Assembly (NCBI GenBank): GCA_004794785.1
Contig: SJOL01006496.1
Coordinates: 389,991 to 453,990 of the forward strand
Origin: Opisthorchis felineus
Lineage: Eukaryota; Platyhelminthes; Trematoda; Opisthorchiida; Opisthorchiidae
Reading direction: 5' to 3'
DNA: 64,000 bases
Numbering within the stretch: position 1 is the first letter of the stretch; each line of letters begins with the position of its first letter. Shown here piece by piece: positions 34,135 to 48,236 of the stretch. A program made the translations under genes and the position numbers. The notes under the pieces were generated by a model. It was not told the DNA's origin. It saw only the letters and a program-made list of their open reading frames with translations, and made no database searches.

Positions 34135-35846
34135 TGTCATGGTGTAGCTTTGCATCAGGACCCAAACCAGTACTTGTCAAAGTCACATGTTATTCTGTAG
34201 ATATACTCGGCCAAGGTACTAGTTTATGAGTAGCCTCATTTGCTTGTGACCATCGACCGTCCTTTGCTCCTTTTTTATTGACTGGTTTATGTACCTCAAG
34301 CTCAGGCATAATATCCTAGTCTCTGATCGCGAGAGGTTTATCTCTAGTTGACAGGAGTTAAAGAACATTTATGGAACAAAATACAAGGTAGATTTTTGCA
34401 AGTAGAATTTAAAAACTGAACGAAACCAATGATCGTCCATTTTTTGTCAGCTAACATGTAGGCATTGAGCATGTAGTAAACGGTAGTCAAATTGAGATTC
34501 TAATGACAAAAAGAAAGAAGTGGTGATAGGTGAAACCATCTTTCAAAGAAACGACCGGAGCTATCTAGGCTAAAAGACGTGAATCCATGATCAATAGTTA
34601 ATTTCCAACTAGGACAAGGACCGCCCGGAAATGAGCACAGTTTTTTTATGATGGGCAACCCAAATTTTCGTTATGGACACTCTTCTTCTTGGTATTCATA
34701 GCCTATGATCAATAAATAAGCTCACGCCATTTGTACTTTATCACCAGTTGTCTACTAGTACACCAGAGGCCGCCTTTGCACATAGTGAGTTTCGCTCATC
34801 GCAGGCCTGATTTCAGGTTACCTTCACTTCAGACTTTTTGCCTCCAGCAAGAGCCTTGCAGTGAGATAATGTGAAGAGGCAAGTGGACCAACAATGACCA
34901 ACAATTCTTGAATGAATATTTTGCCAGTAATAGTGGTAGCTCTGCAGTTGACTTAGGATACTCCTTGTATATGAACTGAGGACGCTGTTTAAATAACTTG
35001 TAGTATAGACTGTCCTACCTAAAGACCAGCTTTTCTTCAATGATTTTAAGTGCACTTCAATAGATTGCTGAATCTTCGCGGCATCTGACCAATACTACAT
35101 ATTAAAAACGCTGCAGAGCCACTGGATTTTGGCTCTACTTACAAGGGCTATAGAGTGCATGTGGTCTCAGACATTCAACACCGGTTTCCACGAAGTCCCC
35201 ATTTTTATTTAAATCAAAATCCGACAGCGTTATAATACAAACGTTAACGCCATCACAGCGGTGCAATATAGGCCTTGTCACCGAACAAGTTTGTGTAAAC
35301 AAATTTTGTTTATTGGTATCGTCTTACATCACCTTCGGATACTCACGTGTCAACGGCGACAACGTTCAAACATTTCGAGTCCATCTGGAGGATAAGCACG
35401 ACGAGGTCAAATTTGGGAGTGGACGGAATTATGAATGGGTGAAGTTTCTAGCTGGACTGAATAATGGAAAGCTGTTGAAAAGAGTTGCTATCCTGGCCGT
35501 CGGAGTAAAGCCTTTCACTCCGAAGTATCTTCCTTCAGACACTTGGCATTTTTGGTTTCAAAAGTGTGTAAATCGTTTTTTCAGCTTCAGTAGCCGCGCA
35601 TCAAGATGCAGTGGTTCCTGCTGCTACGTTTTCGTTCGCCTAGAATAAGGATAATAAGGGTATGAGAGCCACGTCTTGTACGCGACGGCTACACTGGTTC
35701 TGTTTATGCACTGAGGCAGTGATTAAGAGTTACGCAGTGAAGGAAATATCTTTAATGCAACACCGCTGTTGGCCATATCTGTCAGGATCACCAACCGTGG
35801 GTTTGTCTCTTTCCGCAGTCCCCTTCCGGCGAGACAGCAGTTGCCT

Positions 35847-35935
35847 ACGTGGCTGAGTCGAGTGGTAACGGTTTTCAAGCTTCGTTGCTAGGCCACATAC
35901 TGACTGCCATCCGACACAGGGGTGGGTTCAGAGGG
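35847..35935 (+). repeat. Possible tRNA-like SINE head
   Basis: TGGCTGAGTCGAGTGGTAACGG resembles an A box of a leucine- or serine-type tRNA. About 60 bases later GTGGGTTCAGAGGG resembles a decayed B box. There is no tail match to the other SINE copies, so this is tentative. Confidence 0.3.
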
Positions 35936-38508
35936 CTTTACAAGGCAAACGACCCTCTGGCATACGAAACACATGTCCTAAGCTGTGCAACCTGTGGAAT
36001 GTAAACAGCTGATCTATCGGGGAATAATGGACTTTTCCGAAAACCATCGTTGTTGGTGTGCTCAGTTGGCATGACTATTCTGCACAACTTGCGCTCTGGT
36101 GTGGCTTTTTTTCTTTTCAGTCGTACGTGGCACCCTACAGTCTGTAGCTCCAGTGAGTTGTTCTATACCTGCAGGCCCGACTGTTTTCAGGCATGTTTCT
36201 CTTCGTTAGCTGAGGACTCTGGTATTTTCTTGGACGGTTGTGAGCATCCGTAATCATTAGTCTAATCATACGCCTACAATTCTGTCTAGCCAGTCTCTAT
36301 GCAATAGGAAGCTCCAGAATGAGCTGCGTGGTAATGGGTTTTTTCGCACGCATTCGTGGAGTAGGCGAAGCTGCTGTCAGGTGGAAGCCAGTCGGCATGC
36401 GCAAGTCTCCCGTCGACGAGCTATTTTGGGCGACAAACACTATGTTGGCCAGACTGAAAGGGAACTTGCCACCAGAACTCAAGCTTGCCAGCGGAAGTTA
36501 TGACCTAATGTCACGAAGACAGAAGGACATTAATTCAATTGGGAAAATTTTCAAATACTTGCTCGTGCAAGAACAAAGTGGGAGCGAGGGTTTGCCGAGG
36601 CATGGTACTACACACAAAAATGGAGAAGTAAACACACACATCAATCCAGTCTAGCAGTCGCTACAAACAAAAGAACCGCACATACAGGTGACTCTGAACC
36701 TCATGGGAAATAAAACAATCTGACGACAAACGGTGGACAAACTGGATCAAAGAAAAAAGCTAGTAAAAATAGAAGGCTAGTGAACTAACCAGTCAAGTTG
36801 AACGAAATCAGACTACAAAGCATGAAGGAAACGGCCCAGTCACAATAGAGGAGCAGAACCATGTAAGTAAACCCGCCCAACAAACTTTAGCGGTCAACCC
36901 TTTGTTCCTTCAACCAACTTCACTTAATTTGTTTGGTGCATCCGCATTACTTGATCACGCGTCACAAACACCCAAATCACGTGACAAATTCCTGTCCCAT
37001 CTTCTACCTTGACCGACAACAAGTACACTAAAATTCCGTATCCATTTTGTTTACGCGGCTACCACCAACGTCACGCGCCAGGCTTACGACCTTCAATCAC
37101 ATCCGGTCAAGTTGCATTCAGGCTTGTGCAACTGTCAAACAATAATGGACACCCCTCTCTTTATATTGCACACAATAAATAGGCATGCAACTCAGCCCAA
37201 CACACACAGGTGCACAGGTCAGGAAGTCATCCAAACTCCACCAGCCCAAGGACAATTACTGAATACGTGTAGCAACTATCCTGCAGAGAAAACACGTCCC
37301 TCGTTCGGGCCTTCATGCAGGAACTCTCACTAGTTTACTAATCGAACCAACCAGATACAAGTGACTGAGAACACGGCGCAACTCAGATCCCCAGGTAACC
37401 AATACAGGAAGACCACCTCGAGACTAACCAAGCAATTTAGGGGTATTAGATATGGCATAGAAACTATGTGACCACAGGTAGAAGAGGAGAAATTTACCTC
37501 CGGACTGCCTCGCAATGCAGTTTCTCCCAGTACAGGGCTTCGCCTTTGTTAATCGGACTGCTCGCCGTTGACTTTCCTGGCAACACTTAGGAACCGAGTT
37601 CCAGCCGCTGTATCCTGCAGATTCATTTTATCACAGAAGCCCGACTACTACGACAAGGTGGTGGCTTTTGGTTGGATAGAACCAGGATGTACCCAGCTCA
37701 AGTAACCAAGCGTCCAGCAGGCCGTCAGCGGAGTACCATCTTTCGTTCACTTATATTGTACCACCTAAATACAAAGTATAACCTTCTCACTGAAGTTCCA
37801 CGATGATGAAGCTTCGTGAAGCGGGTCAGCAAGGTGCAAAGACAGATATCGCAGTTTCTCAATACTGACTTAACCTCGGGCATTTTTCTTGCGCAATCAA
37901 AGTGCGTAAATTCCATTGAATGATACCTGAAACACACGTGAAACGCTTTTTGGTAAGTTGACGTAAACGTGTGCAATTCCGCGACCTCTTCCCTTACGGC
38001 ATGTCGAATATCAAAGATAAGTTCCTCATTTTACGACACAACCAAATGTTGTGCCACAAACCGAAAAGGAGCATGAAAATCAAAACAGGCACTAATATGG
38101 GGACCGCATTTGGGAAGACATTTTGATCATCTGTGATTGGATCTTCGATTAGAATAGAAGGACTGGGAATAAGGTTCCAATGAGAAAGTCGTATATCTCG
38201 TCACTCAAGACTTCAGAGAGTTGGCAGTCTAAAAAATAATTCCTGACACATGTAATATCTGCCCAGCGATTTCCAGCAAACCGAATCAACTTGATGCAGG
38301 AATGCTTGGAGAATTGACTGCCCAAATAAGATATCGTTTGCCAAAATAATATTTCCGGTTTTCTTGCTGGGTAACTGGTTGCAAGCTAACTTTATTGGTT
38401 GATATCAGGATCTACTGACTCCTGGGTTTCAAGTAACCGTGCTACTTATTTACGCATAGCTTCCTATGCGTGCTCATTAATTCTTCAGTTAATCAATAAT
38501 CCATGCAC

Positions 38509-38544
38509 TCTGAATGTCTGAATGTCTGTATGTCAAATGTCTGT
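38509..38544 (+). repeat. Short imperfect TCTGAATG tandem repeat
   Basis: About four decaying units of TCTGAATG/TCTGTATG lie in a row. No further structure is seen. Confidence 0.7.
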
Positions 38545-40698
38545 TGGGTAACATCACAAATCCTTTGAAATGGTCACATGACAAAGGATGGTATCAAGTC
38601 AAACTGAGTTCCAAAAAGCATAGCAGAGGGGCTGCCATCATTCGGTATCAACCGAGCGTAATAGATTGTTTTTAAATACAGATGTCAAGTAAAGGTGTTG
38701 GCGTGGAGCAAGAGCAACAGTATTAACGGGAACTCACCACAGATCAATGATTTTCCAACCCATCCCTGGCGCTTCGAGTAATTTGGAGGCATCTTCTCCA
38801 ATTCAACATAAAAAATTAGTCGCAGGTGAGTAGGTAAATGTCTGGATCTCCAGAGAACATACTTTGAATATGGTAGTTGCATCTTCTCACTGCCCGGAAT
38901 AATGCCTCCAACTGATATCAGAAATTGCGCCTGCTTCTCTAACGAAACTTGAGTAAATTGCTTAGCCCAAACCGACCTATGGAAGGGACTTATGCATGTA
39001 ACCAAACTCTTCCCTGGTAACCGCTTACTAAAAGGCTCATTAAAAGGAACACCGAAAGAAAAGTTAGTAAGGAAGGACATAATTCTAGCTGCTGTGAAAG
39101 ACTAGTATAAACTGAATGTAAAAGTGTAAAAAACGGACATGATTTTACCCTCCGATTGTCCAATGCTTTGCTTTGCTGAACATACAGTCAGTGAGTTATC
39201 AAGTGTTGCTTTATCTCATTGTCTAGCATCGCAGGCTTTATTACGTATTGCAAATGCATTGCGCGTTCCGCAACGCCATCTTGGCAAACTGTTGATCAAG
39301 CCACTTCCATATGGGCCACTGGTGCAACTGAAGAATGCCACTGCGCAAGATTCGCTGGTCGCTTTAATAACAGTCAATTTTAAGTGTTCGATCGCCCGAC
39401 GACACTTCCATCCTAATTTTTCTGCGTGGCGTATGAATGTAGCAGCTTAGCTCCCCACCCGTAAGTGTTCACCTCTCACTATGTCATTGAGTAAGCCGCT
39501 GCTGCTGGAAATTTTGCCGGCAATCAGATGTCATCCGGGACATTCAGAAACTCCGCCAAGCAAAGTTGTTGCCGAAAACAAATCTACCCCAATCCAAAAT
39601 CTAACCGAGTTGCTGACGTTGCATTGCATTAATACTTAAACTACTTCAGTCCCGTTTTCATCAGCCGTCATTTTTTTCTGTAGAACATAGATTCCTCATG
39701 TCCAGTAGCAACAGCATTTGTGAACATAGTCCAAACAAATTTGTTTGTTGCCTACAAAATACAACAGCAGCCAAGTTCGTGTTTGTAACTACGGTCAAGT
39801 AAGCATTTTCGGAGTATACCACTGGTCATCCCTCCAACAGACAGTGAGGCTTATCACAGCATAAGCAGAGTCACCTAATTCGATCCAGCTACATAGGCCA
39901 CATTAAGTTGGTCTTTACCCTCATACTTTCGAGGTATGCGGTGAATAGTTGGACACGTTAACAAGTGCTGACAGAAGGATATGGTGTTGAAATGGGCTTG
40001 GTTAGCAAATCAATCACATGAGTGTACATAACTTCACCCTCTAAAACTGTCATAACTTGACTTATACGAGCTGTCAACATTTCGAGAGACCTCAGCCCAC
40101 AGCTTCACAAACAACTGGGATTATTACGGTTGCCAGCAGGATGGAAAGTGCTGCTGATGAGTCTAGTCTTCAGTGTACGTCTTCTTGATTGTGCATGCGC
40201 GTGCTTGCACACCTCAGCATTTACCATCGGCCCATCCAGGTTTTCGTGACCTATATTCGAAGGTTATTTACTCACAGTGAACGCTTAAAACTTCCGCTAT
40301 TAGAAGAAAAACGCACAAACGAAGTATACTATATCACTGCGAGCTGCAACTGAAATTAACTCACTCATCCCTACCTCTATGTCGTTCAGCTGATGACACC
40401 CGCTGTCACTTCAATGAAAAAATGCAGTGGATTGATACTTTTGGTAGTTCAAGTTGATGTCGCGAATCTTACTACTTAGTTCATTTAAACTCCTATATCG
40501 GTGATGTGAAAAAATTTGGGTATGCCTATCATCTATTAAGTTCTATGTCATGTTGAACATACGTATAACTATTCGCAGTTAGATTTTCATGGGCACAAGA
40601 GCTAGTCTCCGAAAAGCTCCCGATTGAAAGTTTTCAGTTTTGTGCTTTAAAGGTGCAGTTTGGGATTCTGAATCCTCCTAACACTGACTACACTGCAT

Positions 40699-40730
40699 GT
40701 ATATATATATATATATATATACATATATAT
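40699..40730. repeat. TA microsatellite
   Basis: A (TA)n run with a single C interruption near its end. Confidence 0.95.
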
Positions 40731-42178
40731 CATCTATCAGTTGTTACAGATTATCGCATATTATTTTAGTGATCATCTGCTGCAAGGATGGCCCACTGTA
40801 AAATGCTTTTGGCAAACTCGTTAAAAAATTTATCATGATTTTGGAAGGAAAACAACATGATTTCCAACTGGAAATAGATCAAGGGGGCCACACTAGTCGG
40901 CTATCCGCGCGTTTGAATGTTGTTTGACCTGAAGTGCTGTAGGCACAGAGAGATCCTGACCAATATATATGATTGTTTGACCCACTGAGTTTTCCAGACG
41001 AGTGATCAGTACGCATCGGCCACGTGTGCTCAAGCAGGAAGCAGAGTCCCGATCCATGGACAACTGTTCCCGAACGTCCTCAACGTAGATGATATAGTAA
41101 AGCTCCTTCTCAATCAACTTTTGGCTAGCTAAGCCATAGCATGAGCAGCAAGTCAATACAATAGGCAGTTGTGCGTGCGACAAAAGTCCATTTTTCAACA
41201 ACAGATTTACTGTGCGCTGTTTCTGTTGCCTAGGCTATGCATGAACAGTCCTGAAAAAAGCAATGTCGGAATAAATGGTCACTTTCAAAGCTTCGGCCGA
41301 TACCGAAAATAGATGTGCAAGCGTAAGTCGATGATAGCACCTTGCTACATGATAGTCTCGGCCGTAGGATACATCAAAACTTAGTTTGTATCGTCTGGTA
41401 AGCTCCAGGTCCCGATTCCAATCTCTGTACCTATATCCACTTGTTCCCAAGTATTCTGCAGTTCTACTTTCCGCCTACTTTCTTTCTTGGTTATCGAAAT
41501 GAATGAATGCTTAAACCATTTGCTCTCAGGAACAACCAAATGCCGCAATTGAGAAAAATGGCGATGGCATCAAGGAAGTGAGGGAGTGGCTATGTAACTA
41601 GTGCGAGAATAGACAGAAACTGAGTTCTCTACGATGCACGATGAACAACCATTCCATGATGTGATAAGCTGATTGTGGATTTAAGCTATCTGTGTACATA
41701 TTTCATTCATATACAAGGGTCTGGAAGTTGGAGTCAAAATTCGGTTAAAATCGGTGTGCGCCTTCTCACAGCCAGTCCGCTATCTTGCTCTAAACTCCAC
41801 AGTTGTTAGTGGTTAGTGAGGTATCGGAATAGAAACTGAGGACCGGCTACCAAACAAGATTGCAACCAATCGGGATCACACGCCTACCTATCTTTGTTTC
41901 GACGTATGAAATCCAGATACGTAGACATTTTATTAATTTTTGCATTGTTGACGCATCTGCCAAAATTTGACACGAATGTGGCTACTAGCTAGTAGTCAGA
42001 TGATTGCCCACAGTTACGCAGTGCTTGAGCTTAGTCACATCCAGCAGAGGACTGTAATTAGAAGACGCCCTCTCCCGCCGAAAAAGCCAAATATTGTTAT
42101 ACTCCTGCATGTTCTCTGACTGTTTGTTTCAAGCTTTAGCCCAGCCTCTTCTGTGTAATACTATTTACTTTTTTAATT

Positions 42179-42226
42179 GTATAATATAATAATATAATAA
42201 TATAATAATATAATATAATAATAATA
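42179..42226. repeat. AATAT/AAT microsatellite
   Basis: Alternating ATAAT and ATAAT-AAT units form a pure A/T tract of about 48 bases. Confidence 0.95.
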
Positions 42227-44918
42227 CAGCACTCAGTACAGGTAACATCGCACTCTTAACTGAACTTTAACAATTAACATAAATACAGCACTCTGCGGGA
42301 AGTGCCCCTAAAAATCAAGTTCACACAGAGCTATTCTCTAAGTGATAGCCATTTTTTAGGTTAAGTAAGCTTCATGGTTGTAACCTTAATGATGAATTTC
42401 GAAGCACATGTTTACCCGCTCACATAGGACTACTATTTCTGCAACGAAATCCGTCCCTGAAATTTTCCTTGGCATCAAAAATCGTTTGGTGATATAACGC
42501 CCTCATTAGCTTTCAAGACAGCGTGCATTGAAATCCATGGATAGTACTAGTCAATGATAGTTAGGGTTAATCAAGTCCGCATCAAAAGGTCAAATGAGAG
42601 GTATTGGAAGTTTAACGTGATATTATCTGTCATCTGAGTGTCATTTGAGTAGACTTAACAATCATCGTACGGTCACAGTATGTGCTGAATTTTGTAGGTG
42701 TGGCCAGGTTTCAATCAGTTTAGAAAACACAGACATCCTGGCTTGCAATACGAAACTCAAGCTGCTTGAAATTTCCGCATGATCTTCAAAACATGAATTT
42801 TTCTTCATCTTTTGCCCTATAGCCAGAGTCGTGGCACTGTTGGAGCAAAACCACCGGCAGGAAGCAAAATTGTGAACATTTTAAGAAGGTGGTATGGTCT
42901 GTTCGTAGACAGGCAATCCTAGACGAGCTTCACTGTGATTATTTACTGTGGTCTTTCTTCGTAATCATTATGAATGCACAAGTGTTCAGAATGTCGTATA
43001 ACAAAGATTCCTGCAGCTCACTGAAAGCAATGATAGAAACGTTCTACTTGGCTAAGAACTATCAGAAGTTTTATATAAGATTCCACCAAATGTGAATAAC
43101 TGCTGGAATCAGAGCAACAAATCAGACCTAGTGATACATCTGTCAAGTATCTGTGCTAAATGTGGCGTTATCCGACCAAATGATCACCACTCAAACCTCA
43201 CCTATTCTTTGGGCCTCATGTGAATGAAGTCTCATAAGTCCGTTCTGTTTGCCAAAAGCGGGGGTGTGTAAGTCATTTTCGTTAAGCATAACATCCATCA
43301 CACCCGATAATGGTCTAGGTAAGAATCGAGATTCTCAACCATCGGAAACCAAACCAGCATCCGGTGCGGGCTAGGTTAAACATTTCGTGCAAAAGAACGA
43401 ACACACACAAAACTCGTGGTACAAACACAAGCCACCTGCGCGTATCAAATGAATTGATAGTTAAGCATACAAAGACGCTTGAAGAGAAAATATATCGAGA
43501 TAATCTCGGTCAAACGGAAACCTATTCGTTTTAAAAATGATCACTTTTGGATTATGCAAAAAAGGGTTGCCCATTTTATGTTTGCTTCTCATGCCATTTC
43601 TGCTTTGTTTATCGGTACGCCATTTACGAAGCATAGCGTATTTTCTAAAATATACTGGACAGCGTTTTCATTGGTTGCTTAACATTCTTTCGTCCAACAC
43701 AATACTAAGAAGGTAAAACTGGTCGTTCTCAAAGGTAGATACGTGACAGAATCCCACTATCCATGGGCTTATCGTGTCAATAAAAAGTATATTTTTAGAT
43801 GTTTCCGATCATTCTCTGAAATTTTTCGTTACCCTTAAACTGGTCACCTACGTGTAATTGAGAGGTTCATTGGAAATATCGACCTAAACTTCATCATACC
43901 CTATCGGATAAACATCGATTTAATTAAGGCTTCCTCAAGTATTTATCGGGCAAGTAAATTCGAACTCACAGTTCGAGTGTATCTTTGAAGCAGATGTGCC
44001 AAACTGACTTCGTTTCATGTCGATCGTCTCAATTATCCATTTCGGCGCTTCTCACAGCAGAGTTTTTGTGGGAGAAAGTGATAAGCATTTCAAAGTTTGA
44101 ATTAACTATCTATTCAAACTTAAATTTCGCCAAACAGAGACTTGTCCACTACATTTTCAAATTTCTCAGATAACTCTAACCAGAATGACCTGACCTTTTG
44201 GTTGCATCTGAATGGCGTGAATCTGCAATCAAGTGGACGCATGCAACCAGATACAAATGTAGCTTTGCTGAAACCTGAGTTTTTTTACAAGTAAATTAAG
44301 AAAATGGCCAACTGGTTTCGTGATATGGCGGCGTGAAAGCTGACACGCTCAAAGTAGCTGGATACTTTCATACTTTAGCTTATTAAAATTTAATTATAAT
44401 TTTTTAAACTTGTTGCTAGGTATACTTCTTCGGGGATGTCACTCATATTTCAGCCACTTGAGGGATACAAATAGCAAATGCCCCATAGTGGATTCAGGTG
44501 ACCCTAGTCCAAACGTCACGTGAACTACCGTGCTTGAACCAATTTAGATGAGTAAATCTACGATGTTTGGGTGTGTTCAGGAAAGCACCTTTGCTTGACA
44601 AGCCTTGCAACTACAGATATCGCACTCGTCCATATTTCCTGGGCTGGTTTCTGTATTTCAGCGATTACAGGAATATGCGCAGCAGATAACTTCCCAACGG
44701 GCTCCACTTCCTGGTGTAAACCGAGGTGATGTTGCTGAGTTTGAGGTACAACTTGTGAGTAACTAAGACCTAGCAAGATAAACAAGATAAAGAGATAGTT
44801 AATAACATGAAGGAGGATAAACAATTACCGTCTGCTCCATTAACACACTTATTGTAAGCATGTGGCACAACGGATGCGGCAAATCATCACCACTGAGATT
44901 GTATTTACTTTGCTTTTT

Positions 44919-44960
44919 ATTGCATTGCATTTATTTGCATTGCATAGCATTTACTGCATT
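44919..44960 (+). repeat. Imperfect TGCATT repeat
   Basis: Several TGCATT and TGCAT units are spaced over about 40 bases near the 3' side of the LINE at 45.1-48.0 kb. They could be part of its decayed tail or independent. Confidence 0.55.
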
Positions 44961-45101
44961 CACTTTGTACGTTTGTGACCATGCTGTTCAAAAATAAACG
45001 ATAATAATGGTTGGTCAGCATTAAGTCCATTCTTTTCCACTTTTATTCGTCTCCTTACAATAAGGCTTTCAAATAAACCATGGTTGTATGACAGCGGAGC
45101 A

Positions 45102-48045
45102 TCAGTGTTGAACACTGATGGTTAACAAATTCGATCCGGGCCTTGCATTTACCTCATCTTTCACACTACAAGCGGAAATAGTACAATTTCCAAAATGCGT
45201 AAGACGCTCCACAACCTCGGATGGCTCTCCCTGCATTGTATGTGATGTTTTTAGTGACTGCATATCCAAAAGCATGACCTTAAACTTTGTGGGTTCAAAG
45301 CGCATTCCAAAGGACGAGATGATTTGATCAGCGCCTTCACCTCCTCAAAGATGAGCAACATATCGTCTTCACATTCGACAAGGTTTTCGTCAGCTGCTAC
45401 TTGAACACCATATTCTTGAATACCCTTTGGCGTTTGTCTCATGGACTCGTCTATCACAAGGTTGAATAAAAATTAAGAGAGCGGACACCCCTGACGGACA
45501 CCATTTTGTGTACGGAGATAGTTGGAGGGCTCTCGGTATACTGTCACACCCCCGAAAGTCTGGGAATACCAAGAACTTGTTATGTTCACAAAATTCCTAG
45601 ACATTCTTTGATGGCCAAACGTGTCAAAATGAACAAACCGGACAAACGAGTCAAATGCACCTTGGAAATCCAGGAATGCTAAAATCGTGGGCCGTTTATA
45701 CGTGTGATGTTTTCCTAGCTCCTGACGGAGTGTGAAGGTTTGGTCAACGCAACCCCTACCAGGCCGGAATCCTGCTTGCCACTCTCGAGTCAGTGTTTCA
45801 CGAGCCACCATAAGGTGAGGAAGCACAAGTGACGCCAACGGCCTCGTTACGACAGGGGTCAAGCTGATTCCCCTGTGGTTACCACATTCACTACGATCCC
45901 CTTATTTTGAAAATGAGCACTATCACCAATTCTCCCCAATTGTCTGGGACAGTCTCCTTTAACCAAATGCACGCAAACAAAACAAGTGCTGACTGAGAAC
46001 AATACGGGTTGAAGGTCATCCGGACAAGAGGCTAGGTGGCGCATGAGAGAACATATGCAGTCATAAACCTCCGAGGCCGTAGGGGGTTCCACGTTCACCG
46101 TCCAGGGTTCTACGTCAGCTGTAGGCCCCAGATGAGTGGCATCTGTTGGCCATGACAGCTGTTGTTCGAAGTATTCGGCCCACCCGTCAAGGCAATCTTC
46201 TTTATTTAAGATAAGCACTCCATTCTAATTCTTGACGGTTTCTCTCACAGCCGGTTTCTGGAGACCGGTCGCACGGACCAACTGATATAATCTTCGGACA
46301 TTCCCGGCTTTCTGAGTCTCTCATATTTCCTTGGCTTTCCGTACTCACCAGACTTCACGGTCAGTGAGCACGCTCACTTTCACTTGAGGTCTGATAACTC
46401 GTCGGGCCAAGTTATCTTAGGGACAGAAGTGGATAGTTCTCAGAGATTTAAGCAGTTTAATATACAGTATTCGTGTGGGCCTGGTAGCGCCGTGCCCCAG
46501 GCAAAACTTTCAGCACTGTGCAAAGAGGTGGCGACTTCGTTTCAGTTTGAATTCACATCTGATGGTGGAGCGGTTAAAAGAGACTCTAGAAAAGGATTGT
46601 AATAAATTTGTTTGAATGTGGCATCTGCTAGTTCCTCAGTTGCTAGGTTATATGTCCATACTTTACGCGGTCCTGGAGAAAGAATGAAGGGGCAACTTCG
46701 GACGAGTGAGTGGTAGGAATTCACACATGTGTACCAAAACGAGTGGTAGTCGCTTATTGATCCGCGCCATCGGTAACTGATGGCAATGTGATCAATCTGA
46801 GTTCGTAGCTGGCACGCCGCTGGATGATACAATGTATCCAGATGACTTCGGCTATTTCGGAAGTTAGTACTGCACAAAAACAGCATCCGGTCAGCATACA
46901 GCTGAAGCCACCGTTCAGCCTTGTCCGTATGTACCGAGACCAATCAATTTCAACCCGCAAATCTAGTCTCAGATGGACTAAGCCTGTTCACCTGTACATT
47001 CTGGTGTCCAACATCCACCACGATATCTGACCTTCTGGTTCGCCGAAACACGGCATTCAAGGCGTAATAAAACTTGTCTTTTATTGTGTTGGAGCCACAG
47101 TCATTTAGGGCGTGAACAGGCATGACAAACAGAGAGCGATCAACTCCCCGTTTGTGACACTCCTTCACGGAGGTTGCCAGACGAACCGCACAGAGACGAC
47201 TATTAAGCATGGATCCTTCCGCCCTAGGACGATACCTGCCATGCCCACCCTATTGTGGTGGCCTCTGGATCACGAGAGTTGCGAAGCCGAAAGACAGTGG
47301 AGAATGATGCATCAGTCGGGTTCGCCACTTTGTTTGCATCTTTAATCCTTGTTTCGGACACATAGCACATATCAATATCCAGCGAGTATAGAATGAGAGC
47401 GAGAGCAGCTTGTTATTCGACTTGCTTTGGAATTCGAACACTAAAAGCAGTCAAATAGACTGGGCGTCGAGTCGTGAAGATTGACTTCGAGTTCTTGAAG
47501 ATGTCAGCGCCGGATGACGCGCAGATTTTTCTGCCAAAACCTATGCAGACCTAACTGATGGGTCTACAAGGAGAGAGGTATAATGGGTTGGAGGTCAGAA
47601 AAGAAAATGTATGTGGAATAGAAAGACAGCAGCCATCTGGAATAGCCTGTTATTGCTTACCCACCCTGTTATATGCAGCAAGTGATACGACACGGCTGAT
47701 GGAGCCAGCCGATGTGACATGAGTTTACTTTTATATGTGCAGTTCATGGTTGTACGTTGGCTGGGCGCCCAGACTTAAAAAGGAGGACGATTTGGGCCCT
47801 CAACCGAAGCCTGACCGCAAGACAGCGGTGTTTGTTGGCAAATGCAGTTGCATTCACAGAATAAGTCATCACACCTGTTCCAACGCCCGACCTGGAGGGC
47901 CAGGAGAGTGCGTTGGTCAGACCTCTAACCATTGACCAATCTGGTATGAGACTGTGTTTCGCACGGACACCCTCCACTAAAGCTCAGTGGGTCGCGGAGG
48001 CACACGAACCGTCACACCACGGTTAGATACAGCCTCTCTGTGATG
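45102..48045 (-). mobile_element. Decayed, nearly full-span LINE (minus strand): endonuclease and reverse transcriptase
   Basis: On the minus strand, in order: a 5' leader (about 48045-47470); an AP-endonuclease-like region (47440-46560) with peptides DKFYYALNAVF, FLCSTNFRNSRSHLDTL, QIDHIAISYRWRGSI and SYHSLVRS; a linker (46218-45860) with LDGWAEYFEQQLSWP; and reverse transcriptase (45862-45102). The RT has QAGFRPGRGCVDQTFTLRQ, LAFLDFQGAFDSF (motif A), NGVRQGCPLS (motif B), ECEDDMLLIFEE in place of the YADD box, and FKVMLLDMQSL. One in-frame stop directly follows QGCPLS, and several frameshifts separate the pieces. The altered catalytic box and the breaks make it dead. The type is a common flatworm non-LTR element; clade assignment is not attempted. 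Confidence 0.85.
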
Positions 48046-48180
48046 ACATGCGTCACAATAAAAATCTTTTATGTTTCGCACAATAAAAGCCATTTATTAA
48101 GGTCTGTAAGCTTGTTAGCCTGTTAGTTCAACATGTAAAATGTCCTTTTGAAAGAGGATCGGCAAACCTCGTTTTCTACG

Positions 48181-48236
48181 TATTATTTCGATTATTATTA
48201 TTATTTATTATTATTATTATTATTGTTATTTATTTC
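48181..48236. repeat. TTA/ATT microsatellite
   Basis: An ATT-unit tract. On the minus strand it supplies two AATAAA hexamers (48229-48234 and 48204-48209) downstream of gene 3 last exon b. Confidence 0.9.
48229..48234 (-). terminator. Possible poly(A) signal for gene 3 last exon b
   Basis: AATAAA on the minus strand, about 430 bases after the exon b stop. It lies in a microsatellite, so it may be fortuitous. Confidence 0.35.

Larger units (their letters stand above)
33490..45101. other. Region between convergent genes 2 and 3, no gene recognised
   Basis: These 11.6 kb hold no supported exon. Open frames of 60-131 codons on both strands (for example 38685-39080 on minus and 36319-36654 on plus) lack known motifs. 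Microsatellites lie at 38.5, 40.7, 42.2 and 44.9 kb. A tRNA-like fragment may lie at about 35847-35935. The stretch 36.6-37.3 kb is visibly rich in A and C on the + strand. Confidence 0.5.

Noticed and set aside
38685..39080. 131-residue minus-strand gene
   Set aside because: It is the longest frame in its area but has no recognisable motif and no fit to splice borders or repeats. It is not supportable as a gene.
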